This document shows positions 23,160 to 33,535 of a stretch of 64,000 nucleotides of DNA, piece after piece. The position numbers and the translations under genes are program-made. Each line of letters begins with the position of its first letter. The first letter of the stretch is position 1. The DNA comes from Sialis fuliginosa (lineage: Eukaryota; Arthropoda; Insecta; Megaloptera; Sialidae): positions 17,050,001-17,114,000 of the forward strand of contig OY540821.1 of NCBI GenBank assembly GCA_961205875.1, written 5' to 3'. The notes beneath the pieces were generated by a model. That model was not told the origin of the DNA. It saw only the letters and a program-made list of their open reading frames with translations, and did not search any database.

Positions 23160-23651
23160 TAATAGATATCTTAATTTGAATTCGAATCGCTGTTTTGGAC
23201 CTTCAGAAGGGTTCAAGTTTTATCCAATAGCGAATAGGATATCAAAAACTTTTCTCAATAACGTGTACGAGACGAGATGCAAATCTCGTCAAGCCTTGTT
23301 TATAATTTTATCTACGGGAATTCAATTGAATGAAATATTTGTATTTTTAACACTCACAGTAACTATACAACTGAAAAAGTCACGCTGAGGCTGAATTCTG
23401 TACCAAACTTGAAATCTGCATCTGTTTTATTCATATTTAATGATGTCTAAATGAATAGCAACGAAGAAAAATATATATTAATGTTCCCTATCCATTTATA
23501 TGAGAACTTCAAGTAGGAGGGGAGATAGTATTTTGTTTTATTATAGTTTATTTGAATATGTTTTTATGTAGATGCCTACATAATTATGATTTTTAAAGGT
23601 GGAAAATATTATTACATTTACTAAAATCTTGTAAAAATATTTTTGTATGAA
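23160..23651. other. no gene recognised
   Basis: AT-rich spacer between MITE D and MITE A; nothing identifiable. Confidence 0.45.
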
Positions 23652-24141
23652 TAAGGTACTGGCACCAGTCTTGGATATGACCCCAGTAATGGCAAATTTT
23701 TAATTAAATATACTGAATTAGAAATATGTGTTGATATTTGATTACTACCATTTCTGAATATTAATCTATATACATTCAACTGTCTTACAGCGTGATTTGA
23801 TGACATGAGGCCAATAGGTGTTAAAATGGTGGACATTTAAACTAATTATTAGTATAATTAATTTATTAATTATTATATTATCATAGCAACTGCTTTACAT
23901 TGTTTCAAATTTGACGATTCTTTCTTTTATATCTTTTGTATTGTAGTTCTGCGTGCTCATTACTGGTTTTACTTTAACCATTACTGGAGAAAAAACATAA
24001 ACAAAATAAAAGGCTATAATTTAAAAAACACACTATATTCGCGGACTTTAACATGAGTTCATGAGAATTACAAAAAATAACCCCATTATTCAAAAAAACG
24101 AAAACTTGCTCTTATAGCGGCCATAACTGCTGCCTTTATTT
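23652..24141 (+). mobile_element. MITE family A, complete but eroded at the right
   Basis: It starts TAAGGTACTGGCACCAGTC. The right end AACTGCTGCCTTTATTTTA is a degraded version of the usual terminus. Confidence 0.85.
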
Positions 24142-24156
24142 TATTTTTACCATTTT

Positions 24157-24225
24157 TAGGGTTCAAAATGAAAAAATGGAACCCTTATAATACAATTTCA
24201 TTGTCCTTCTCGTATATATCAAATT
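24157..24225 (+). repeat. family L terminal fragment
   Basis: TTTAGGGTTCAAAATGAAAA and GGAACCCTTATAATAC match the start of the insect repeat described at 16139. It directly follows MITE A. Confidence 0.45.
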
Positions 24226-24504
24226 TATTTATTTAATTCATCCGTTAGTATATTTGTTTGACTAGAAATGAAGTACAATACCTACTTTGTGCTGTAAAAT
24301 TATACCAAGACGCATCACAAAGATGAATTCTGTCTGTAGTATTACAATATCTCATTATTTAACGCAGGATTTCTTCAACAATGAATTAAAAATGCGACAA
24401 ATAAAATTAAAAAAAAGGATATACCCGTTGAAAATAAGCTTTCATTTCTACGACAAGCCTGAGAATACTATTTGATAAATGGAATGGTTCGAGGCTTGTG
24501 CATG

Positions 24505-24640
24505 CACACACACACACACAAACACACGAGCGCCGCGTACCGGAAGCGGAAATTCGAGAGCGCGCGTGCGCCGCTAATGACGTCACGCGCTATACCGGAA
24601 CACATTTGCCTTTTATACTTGATCTTCTTTCTTCGTGTGT
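24505..24640. promoter_or_regulatory. CpG-rich promoter-like segment
   Basis: After a CA run, the AT-rich background gives way to CpG-rich DNA with an ETS-type CCGGAAGC (24540-24547), GAGAGCGCGCG, a perfect CRE TGACGTCA (24578-24585) and a second CCGGAA. This clustering is promoter-like. No gene is identified on either side, so it could serve an exon outside what I can recognise. Confidence 0.35.
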
Positions 24641-24815
24641 ATGTGAGTGAGTTTAATAAAAATTATATATATATATATACGGTAGATAGTTGTAATTAAT
24701 TAAAATTAAAATAAAACATTTATATTTAATTCTTATAATTTTGCCTTTTGTAATGGGTACAACCTACGAAAATTCATAATTTCTGCTCCAGGGGCATGAA
24801 AACATTTTATGTTTC

Positions 24816-25315
24816 TAAGGTACTGGCATCAGTCTTGGATTTGACTCCAGTCATGGCTATTTTTAAATTAAATATACTGAATTTGTTGATATTTGATTAA
24901 TACCATTTCTGAATATTAATCTATATACTACTAACTAGTATACTAATCTATTAACTACCTTACAGCGTGATTTGATGACAATTGGCCAATAGGTGTCAAA
25001 ATGGTGGACATTTGAACTAATTATTAATTATTATATTATCATAGCAACTGCTTTACATTGTTTCAAATTTGACGATTCTTTTGTGTCGTAGTACTTATCA
25101 TTAGCAAGTGTCCATCACTGCGTGCTCATTACTGGATAAAAAACATAAACAAAATAAAAGGTTATATTTAAAAAAAACAAACTATATTTCCAGACTTTGG
25201 TATTTAAATTGATTAAATAAAGAGTTACTTGTTTTATTAGTAACATAAGTTCATGATAATCACAAATACAGTAAAGTTTGCTGTTATAGCGGCCTAAACT
25301 GGTGCCAGTACCTTA
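24816..25315 (+). mobile_element. MITE family A, complete
   Basis: It runs from TAAGGTACTGGCATCAGTC to AACTGGTGCCAGTACCTTA with all interior blocks, some shortened. Confidence 0.87.
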
Positions 25316-26710
25316 ATTAGTATCTTAAATACGGACCTGACAGTTTCAGACAATTATCAGAATTCGTTAAAAAGAGATACTTTTTCTTAGTAGTCTTGTA
25401 ATGACAGATGATTACATCGAAGAACAATTGAACGAGAAAAATCAGATCGTTCAAAGTTTAGCAATTTAGGAAGGGCGCTGAATCGCGCTGTAAATTGACT
25501 TTTAAACTCTCTTCTTTGAATGTACAATTACAGGTAAATTAACACAGTAAAAAACAAGAGTACGGGTAATTGCTTTTTCGCGTATATTATTTAAACTTAT
25601 AAGAAGCACAGATTTGTTTCTAACTTTCAGAAACCTTTTAGCATTTCTCATAAAATTTTAATAAAGAATACTCAATACAATGTACGAAATTAGAAGTCAG
25701 ATTTGATATTATAATTACATATCTGTCGGACAGAAGGGAAAAATATTAATCAGAAAACAAGAATATAGATTTTTTTAACTCCTTTTAGTATTTTTTAAAG
25801 AATATCCAATTTTACATAAATATAAATGATTTTCTATTTGTTCCAAGTTAAAAGCTTATAATATATAACCTAACCTTACCCGACTATAGCCTTTATTTAT
25901 TAATATACTTTTCAGCGTTTTTAGTTATTTTTTTAAATCGGTTTTATTTATTTCTTAGATAGTTTGGTATCAGTTCAGATCTTAATTCAGACTGATGAAA
26001 AATATTAATATTTAAAAATCTGTCTGTCCCTAGACTACATAAGTTTAAGAACTGCTGCTCTAATATATTAAAATAGGTTATTGAAGTTATAAAAAAAAGC
26101 AAAAAAATAAGGTTGTAAAATTTTCTTAAAAAACCCCTACAAGAAGGGGGTCTCTAGATTACACAAATTTAAGAACCACTTCTCTAATATATTAGATGGG
26201 TATGTATTAATAATAATTAATACAAAATATTTCATTACATTGGGGCTGAAAAAAACCTAACCAGTGCCTGGATTTATACAAGTAATATACGTATGAAATA
26301 TGTGTTGTAATTTAAATTCAAGACTTGTCTTTACTTGTAATTATTAGTAATTAGTAAAACTTCATGATACAAGTCAAAAAGCGAACAAAAGCTCAAACGT
26401 TAGTAGACGACAGCGTTACAGAGTTCCTCTATACCTTTCTCTCTCTTTCATCGCTACGTCGAATGCTAGTAATTAGGGTCTTCGATAATGACTTTTCTAT
26501 AATTACTTTACTCTTCGTCAACCTTCATTGAAAGTCTCGAATTTTTGATCTAAAAGTTTGTTGAATGGCTTGTCATTCATTAGGTTACCTGCTATCCAAT
26601 TTTTAGAAAATAATAATAATTTTTACCCTTTTAATAATTTTGTTGCTATTAGGTTTTTCAGACGATTTTCTACATATTAAATTAATCATTAAGAATGAAT
26701 GTTATTTCAA
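25316..26710. other. no gene recognised
   Basis: AT-rich DNA with the spaced direct repeat at 26032-26194; otherwise nothing identifiable. Confidence 0.45.
26032..26194 (+). repeat. spaced direct repeat of ~40 bases
   Basis: CTAGACTACATAAGTTTAAG at about 26032 and CTAGATTACACAAATTTAAG at about 26153 both continue to TCTCTAATATATTA or its variant. They lie about 121 bases apart. Confidence 0.55.
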
Positions 26711-26861
26711 TAACGTAGTGGCACCAGTCTTGGATATGACCCCAGTAATGGCAAATTTTTAATTAAATGTACTGAATTAGAAATATGTGTTGATATTTGA
26801 TTACTACCATTTCTGAATATTAATCTATATACATTTAACTGTCTTATAGCGTGATTTGATT
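26711..26861 (+). mobile_element. MITE family A, left part only
   Basis: It begins TAACGTAGTGGCACCAGTC and follows the family through GTCTTATAGCGTGATTTGAT, then breaks off at a Helitron 3' tail. Confidence 0.8.
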
Positions 26862-26872
26862 ACAGAATATTT

Positions 26873-26890
26873 CCGCGTGGGCCCAGCTAG
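26873..26890 (+). mobile_element. isolated Helitron 3' tail, family H
   Basis: The sequence CCGCGTGGGCCCAGCTAG is identical to the 3' terminus at 28341-28358. It abuts the broken end of a MITE A copy (26711-26861) with about 11 intervening bases, so a truncated Helitron or recombination event cut that copy. Confidence 0.6.
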
Positions 26891-26933
26891 TAATTTAATA
26901 AACAGGAATTTAGCAATAAACAAATTATATATA

Positions 26934-27417
26934 AGGTGCAGTGGGGTAAGTGCAGACGGGTTTTTGCATAGTTGAACTTTGAACCCATATATTTTCAATC
27001 TGTTATACATATAAATACTTAATATTTTCAGTATCAAATGATTGTGCAGTTATTACTGACTAGTTTAAATTGAATAGGACGCCAATTTTCTTGGTATATT
27101 TGCATTATGATTAGGAAATTGTAAAAAATGTCAACTACAGTGCACTTGCCCCATTTTCGGGGCAAGTGCATTACCGGTAGTTAAAAACGCTTTGAAGCAT
27201 GATGGGGCAAGAGCAGAATTGTGAATATGCCTAGTATAAAATGATTTTTACCGCATCAAGATACGTTGTTTAGTTTTGGAGTAGTGAACTTTTTAAACAA
27301 GTTGGTATTAACTTTTAGTAGTTCACTACATATTAGCTATTACAATTTCACTCGTATTATAATAAAAAGAACCCGTTAATGTACTTGCCCCGTTTCTGCA
27401 CTTACCCCACTGCACCT
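26934..27417 (+). mobile_element. MITE family E, complete
   Basis: The termini AGGTGCAGTGGGGTAAGTG and CACTTACCCCACTGCACCT are perfect inverted repeats, flanked by TA (26932-26933, 27418-27419). In the interior a 12-bp perfect stem, TGCACTTGCCCC and GGGGCAAGTGCA (27141-27170), echoes the terminal GGGGTAAGTGC. Confidence 0.87.
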
Positions 27418-27467
27418 TATAATAAATTATTACAACAACTTTAAAATATGCAAATTTGATACAGGTA

Positions 27468-28358
27468 TCTACATCTACATCCTTAATATATATAAAGCTC
27501 AACGTCTCTCTGTCTGTCTGTCTGTCTGTCCGTTAGTTACCTTATCACTCGAGAACCACTTATCCGATTTACGAGTTTTTTTTTTAATTCATAGGTACAT
27601 TCTCTGGCCAGGTTATAGGCTATATTTTTTTACGTTAGGTAACATAACAACAAAGCAGTGACGATAATAGTAAATCAAGTCGGAAAAAATTTTGGCGTCG
27701 GCGCGTTGTTTTGTAATACGCTGCCTAAACCGTTCAATATAGAACAAAATAATGTATTAAAGAATTGTGTAGAATCAAAAGTTCTACAATTAAGTCAGCG
27801 ACACGATATGTCTAACTTTTATATTTAAGCCACAATGACTGCTTTTATGTTACAAAGAAAACATAAAATATTTTGGTTCTGTTTACATGGATTTATGACC
27901 TACAAAACATTAATCCATATCGAAATAAATGATTTCATCGTCATAAGTACTTAATATAGATATAATTTGCCCTTTACAGCATCCAATTTGGTCGTATAGT
28001 TTAGAAAATATCTTAAAATATATTTATAAAGGTAACATCTTAAAAGTATGGTGTCGTGCCGCATCGAAGCGAGTACATCAGACTGGATTCGCGTACGCTC
28101 GGTAGATATTCGGAGTCCCTCGGCTGATCGTTTGTGTTTATTTTGTTTTCAATAATTAACATTTAAATTTAAACAGAACACAAATTATTTGTACTTTTTT
28201 CTTCTGATTCGTTTTTGTTAGGTAATTTAGGTATTGATAAATTATTATTACAATAATAACTAATCGTGTTTGTACTTAATTAATTAAACTATATTTTTCA
28301 AAAATCCTAAACAATAATTCCGTAGTCTACGCGAGCGAAGCCGCGTGGGCCCAGCTAG
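27468..28358 (+). mobile_element. non-autonomous Helitron (family H)
   Basis: It starts TCTACATC after an A (27467) and ends CTAG before a T (28359), as expected for Helitron insertion between A and T without duplication. Near the 3' end ACGCG (28329-28333) and CGCGT (28342-28346) form a stem 12 bases before the end, a Helitron hallmark. A (CTGT)n tract follows the 5' end. No Rep/helicase frame is present. A second copy lies at 50698-51172, and an isolated 3' tail at 26873-26890. Confidence 0.72.
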
Positions 28359-28694
28359 TTTAAGTTATAAATAGAAATATTTCTAATTTATTTCTGATTA
28401 CGTTTCCGGGGATCTTCTGTTCTCCGGATTCGGCGAAAAGTTCCGGTGAATTAATTATCCGGAATAATTGCTCCTTGATTGTTCTCTAAAGCATACATGG
28501 AATTATCGCGTGCCCCCCTCCTCCATTAATTGTGATTTATGTACGCTATGGGGACCTTCCCCCCATTGATTCTACCTACACTTCATACTATGGTTTTAAT
28601 GTAATAGTAAATTCTGTGATTTTGATTTAACTACGAAGTGTTTGCTTATAGGTATATAGATATTTGTTTATTTTATTAATTGAAATGTGTATTA

Positions 28695-29665
28695 GACAGT
28701 TGAATAGACAGAAGCATATTTTGTCAATCCTCCCCCTCCTATCAACAAAAACTAGTTATGAAATACCTTAAGTTCAAGCTTTTACTTTTTTAAATAAATT
28801 CTTATATGATTATAAAGTAACTAAATGATTCTACGTCTTATTTTCTTGAATTTTAGTCGATATTTGTATGACGAGTTGAAGGAAATTTCACTAAAAAATT
28901 TAGAATTTTTGATTTCGTTAAAAGTATGTTTATTGTATAGAAAATGACGTGAAAAGTTGAACTGTTCAAACCGCAGGTCTGTATCTCAAACCGTTCTTGA
29001 GATATAGCCTCTCAAAGTTTTAGTTTTTTCAAATTTTTGGAGAAAAAAGGCCATAACTTTTGAACGTGTGGTCGGAATCGATTTTAGTTGACGGATTTGA
29101 AATCAGCGTGTCAAAATCTATATAATGACATGTATAATACTTTAAAATTCGACAAAAAAATTTTGACTAAAAATCGACATTTTTTAAGGTATACCCCTTT
29201 GAATTTTTTCGATTTTTTGCGAAAAATTTTTTCTCGAATTTTAAGGTACTATACATGTCATTATATAGATTTTGACACGCTGATTCCAAATCCGTCGACC
29301 AAAATCAAATCCGACCACTCGTTCAAAAGTTAGGGCCATTTTTCTTCAAAATTTTGAAAAAACTGAAACTTTGAGAGGCTGTATCTCGAGAACGATTTGA
29401 GATACAGACCTGCGGTTTGAACAGTTCAACTTTTCACGTCATTTTCTATACAATAAACATACTTTTAATGAAATCAAAAATTCTAAATTTTTTAGTGAAA
29501 TTTCCTGCGAAAACTTCAACTCGTCATACAAATATCGATTAAAATTCAAGAAAATAAGACGTAGAGGTATTATAGTCTTATAATTGCGCGTGTTACTTAA
29601 TATTAAATGCTATTTTTGATTTTTGGTTAAAATGTTTGAGTTGCGAATAATATTTTTATATTATT
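28695..29665 (+). mobile_element. foldback element family C, copy 2
   Basis: The core palindrome 28832-29563 is bounded by TACGTCTTATTTTCTTG and its complement. Both side flanks are shared with the other copies: the ACTAGTTATGAAATAC side at the left and the GGTATTATAG side at the right. The 81-codon ORF at 29088-29333 comes from the arm and central loop. Confidence 0.82.
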
Positions 29666-30480
29666 TATTAACTAAAAACACAGATTTGTATTAATTTAAT
29701 TCGAGAAATAGGTTGAAATAAATGGTAATTAATGAACAAAATAGGTACAGTTTAAATTTTCAATTTTGTCTCCTGAGAAATTCCAAGAATATCTATATTT
29801 TGTCCACAGCAATCTATAATTTTCTATTTTCAATACTTATTTAGAAGTAATTGTTTTACACTTGTTTAACTTAAGAACATGGCCAAATACAAGCAGTTCT
29901 TAACGGAACAATAAGATAAGATTGTGTTCTGTGCATTCTTCAATAACATAATAGAATACCTCCTCGAGCAGTGTTGAGAAACATGAAATTTGTGAGAAAA
30001 TTGCAGGATTAAAAATGTAAGTTCACATATATCTCTACAACTAATCCACTTTTTTTCTTTTGTTGAAGCAGAAACCTTGAAGGAAGATTTTTTTTTAACG
30101 TACCTGTTTGTGGATTTAAAAAAATAGTGTGTGCAAATATTTTTAAATAGTATACATAATTGGTATTTGGTTGTAACTTAAAAATAAAATTTTTAATTTA
30201 TTAAAAAATTCTAAAATCATATTATTAAAAAAAAAATAATTGTGTAAAGATAACTCTAGTTATAGAACTAATGTTAGGGAGGTTTACATGAACTGCACTT
30301 ATTTAAAATGATAGTTAAGCATCACGTAAACAAAGTAATTTTATATTATTTATTTATTCGCATATATTATACCTATTTATATTATCCAGAATATTTCACT
30401 TTAAAATTATCTACAAAATATTCTTGGGTAACTGGTGTACATTGAAAAGTAAGAAGGGACGGAGACTGGCAGCTTAAGAG
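29666..30480. other. no gene recognised
   Basis: Very AT-rich spacer between foldback C and the hAT-like element. Confidence 0.45.
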
Positions 30481-31195
30481 CAGTGGCGTAGGTAACACAA
30501 TAATATTTATATTTATCATTATAAAGTGATGCTTACAATTAAAAACTTTTTTGTTGTTTTCCAAGATAAGCGTGGAATGCATGGGGATTTTCTAAACGGT
30601 AAGAGATACAGATTCGGTTAAATGAGATGAATTATTTATAAAGAAAGGGTGAGTATTACTACATCAAAAAAATATTAATAATTGTATGTGGTTTAGGTGG
30701 AAAATCACTTTTTGTTTGCGGTTTCTTAAAGCACTTTTTGTGTAAAATTGATTGGTGTATTCAGAATTTTTATATAACTTTTAGTTTCCGAGTTACAAGC
30801 CCTAACTATAGTTTTTGTTATAGGCCACTGTTGGTTATAATAGCATATATGAACGTGTTTTTTATTCTACTTTACAGCGATATGTAACTTGTCATAGGTA
30901 CTTGACAAAAAAATAGTTTCTGAATTTTCAGTTCTTTGGGTATACCGCCTTAATCACACATAGAATTATTTTGATCTTGGCTTCCGGGTAAAAGCCGCGT
31001 CGATTTGGTCGTGTTATCGGCCAACGTTTCGTCACACCCAGAAACCAAAGATCCATATCAAGATCACCCAAGACTTATTAATATTTTTTGATGTAGTAAT
31101 ACTCACTCGTTCCTAAATAAAATTCATTTCATGTAACTCAATCTGTATTTCGCGCTTATATATTTAATTTCTTACCCTGACGAACGCTACTGCAC
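30481..31195. mobile_element. probable degraded hAT-like element with internal foldback arms
   Basis: The left end CAGTGGCGTAGG resembles common hAT termini, and the right end is the complement of CAGTAGCGTTCG (ending 31192). CTTAAGAG precedes the left end, and GTTAAGAG follows the right end after three extra bases, a possible decayed 8-bp duplication. Inside, 30600-30680 and 31074-31151 are inverted copies of each other at roughly 80%. A family K segment (30972-31070) lies within. Class is inferred. Confidence 0.45.
30972..31070 (+). repeat. repeat family K
   Basis: It runs from GATCTTGGCTTCCGGG through GATTTGGTCGTGTTATCGG and CCAACGTTTCGTCACAC to CAAAGATCCATATCAAG. The GATCTTGG and CCAAAGATC ends are inverted. 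Confidence 0.55.
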
Positions 31196-31515
31196 GTTAA
31201 GAGCAATATCTGTGTACCGCGAGAGAGATAGCGACATTTCGCACAAACTGCAACTCGCGATATCCCGAGTTCCGACGGTCGAAGAAGAGGGTGACGTAAC
31301 AATAGCTTGTCGACAACAATAGAACCGTCCTCTCTCTCCCCCCCCCCCATCCCCCGGCCCCCCTGTCTCCGCGCACGCAGAGATTGCATCGTCTTACCCC
31401 AAGTTGTGCTGCAACCCTTGACTCGACGCCGTTCGATATACCCACTCGTTCTCGTAGTAGTGTGGTTGTGAGGATTCTAGAACTAAGTCTCTGCAATCGC
31501 CGACAGTCTCTACTA
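31196..31515. promoter_or_regulatory. CpG-rich island
   Basis: GC and CpG content is clearly above the surroundings (GCGAGAGAGATAGCGAC, AACTCGCGATATCCCGAG, GACGCCGTTCG), with a C-tract at 31341-31349. Overlapping minus-strand ORFs of 77 and 99 codons follow composition and show no domain. It is a promoter or 5'-exon candidate only. Confidence 0.3.
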
Positions 31516-31595
31516 CTTTTATTAGTAATTTTGGTATTTTACGTTACAAATAAATAAATTTGTAATCTCGAACTAATTTTATTATTAACGACAGA

Positions 31596-32187
31596 TAAGG
31601 TAGTGACAAGGACCCCAGTAATGGCAAATTTTTAATTAAATGTACTGAATTAGAAACATTGACTTTTATAAATTTCTTAAGTTTTTAACAATTGTTCAAT
31701 TTCAATCAAATCAATTTTTTTTTCGTACGATTAAAAAATAGCAATTTTAAATAGTTTTTAATGCGATGCCACTGACAATACTAGAAGAATTTATTAAATT
31801 TAAAAAAATAGCAAAAATCATTAATTTTTCAACATATCTGGTGTTTCCCCTTAATACTCCAGCCCTGTCTTTATTATTTATTTCAATATAAATTGTTTGA
31901 TATCTTTTGTGTCGTAGTACTTATCATTAGCAAGTGTCCATCACTGCGTGCTCATTACTGGTTTTACCTTTATCCATTACTGCAGAAAAAAACATAAACA
32001 AAATAAAAGGCTATAATTTAAAAAAACAAGCTATATTTGCGGACTTTGGTAATTAAATTGATTAAATAAAGAGTTATTAGTTTTGTTAGTAACATGAGTT
32101 CATGAGAATTACAAAAAAACAAGCCCATTCAATCAAAAAAAACGAAAACTTGCTCTTATAGCGGTCATAACTGGTGCTTTTACCTTT
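31596..32187 (+). mobile_element. MITE family A with foreign interior
   Basis: Both ends and the right half are family A. The part between about 31659 and 31895 matches no other copy: an AT-rich 235-base segment replaces the CATTTCTGAATATT to CTTTACATTG blocks. It is an insertion-deletion or gene-conversion variant. Confidence 0.75.
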
Positions 32188-32427
32188 AAATCACACTGTT
32201 TTTACTTTCTTATACTATATGTACATGGACGTACCAGGCATGGGCAAGGGGGGGGGCTCTTGTCCCCCCACCCCCCTAGCTCGTGGACAAAGAGTAAAAA
32301 ATGAATCAGTTAATTCGCTAAACATTGGTATCTATTCTTAAGCAAAATCTATATTTTAGATTAGAAAATTTAAATATCATTGTTTTTTTGTTTTATTTTT
32401 TTTATCGTAATCTCTTGTTATAGCGGG

Positions 32428-32624
32428 TAAATGTCCACCATTGTAACACCCATTGACCGATTGTCATCAAATTAAGCTGTTTTATAGTCAAGTGGCTATA
32501 AATTATAATTCAGTAATGGCAGTAATCAAATATCAACAAATATTTATAATTTCGTATATTTAATTAAACAAGAATCCAACACTGGGGTATGATTGTATGA
32601 TCCAAGACTGGTGCTATTACCTTA
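32428..32624 (-). mobile_element. MITE family A, diverged partial copy
   Basis: It contains AAATGTCCACCATTGTAAC and ends AAGACTGGTGCTATTACCTTA. It is more diverged than the other copies, so probably an older insertion or a subfamily. Confidence 0.65.
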
Positions 32625-32988
32625 TTGGTTTATATACGTTTACCTATATGCCTATTTTTTTTAATATTCAGATATATTCGTGCCGGTATAAACAAAAAAT
32701 CAGTACCTACTGTACAGCGCGTTATCGTGCTGCATCTGCAATACCGACTCAGCAGGGCGTCTCGGAAGGGGGTCGGGTTTTTAATCTCGACCTCCGCTAC
32801 CGGTCACAACAACGTGGTATGAGCATGTATGTATTTATACATATATGGCAGTTTAACTATTCGTTTAATATACGTATATAACAGACTGTTAAAAAAACAA
32901 CTAAAAAACAATTTTTCTTTATAATTTTTTTTATTAAGAATCAAAAATTCTTTTGCATTAATCAACTATACAGTGTATTCCAAGTTGA

Positions 32989-33317
32989 TTAAGACATAGG
33001 AAATTTAACATGGGAGCAATTAGAAGTGTTGTAGTAACCTTTGGTCAAATTTAACGATGTGTCATTGGTGTATTTTGAAATGCCGCCACAAAATTTAATA
33101 AAATAGTCATTCGTATTTTGTTTTCTGCCAAAAAATATTATTATAATTTTATCTAGGATGCTTACTTTAATTTCATTAAGTTGAAAACAAAATTCTGTTG
33201 ATTAATTTAAAATTTATCAGTTAGTTTCGAGGCGGCATTTCAAAATGCACGTTAAATTTGACCAAAGGTTACTACAACATTTCTAATTGTCCCCATGTTA
33301 AATTTCCTATGTCTTAA
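32989..33317. mobile_element. palindromic element bounded by TTAA
   Basis: The two arms, inward from TTAAGACATAGGAAATTTAA, are inverted repeats of about 75-100 bases with high identity, both bounded by TTAA (32989-32992 and 33314-33317). A TTAA target is typical of piggyBac-type transposition, but the termini lack the usual CCC start. The class is therefore tentative. Confidence 0.6.
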
Positions 33318-33324
33318 CCGTGTG

Positions 33325-33406
33325 TTGTGAGCATGTTGGGTGGGCATGATTACTTTATGTTTAATTTAATTAATATCCCCGGGTAACATCGGGTACAATG
33401 GGCTAG
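33325..33406 (+). mobile_element. 3' end of a Helitron-like repeat (family P)
   Basis: The stretch with ATCCCCGGGTAACATCGG ends in GGCTAG before T. The reverse complement recurs at 55305-55400 and 56447-56545, each starting CTAG and reading CCCGGTGTTACCCGGGG. A CTAG end with a GC-rich dyad nearby suggests a Helitron-like terminus. Class is inferred. Confidence 0.4.
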
Positions 33407-33469
33407 TATTTAATAATGCATGGACTTTTTCATTATTAAAAGATTTTTACTTTTTTTTTCATTAATTTA

Positions 33470-33535
33470 TGGGGCGCAAATTTTATAGGCCCAGGGCGTC
33501 AAATCTTAAAATACGTTACTGGTGCCAGTACCTTA
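33470..33535 (-). mobile_element. hAT-like remnant joined to a MITE A terminus
   Basis: GGCCCAGGGCGTC and AAAATACGT resemble the complement of the left end of the hAT element at 13016. It is fused at about 33515 to the family A terminus TACTGGTGCCAGTACCTTA. Confidence 0.5.

Noticed and set aside
29088-29333. 81-codon ORF and similar frames at 58717-58928
   Set aside because: They recur only because they lie in the family C palindrome; mirrored frames on both strands argue against a protein.
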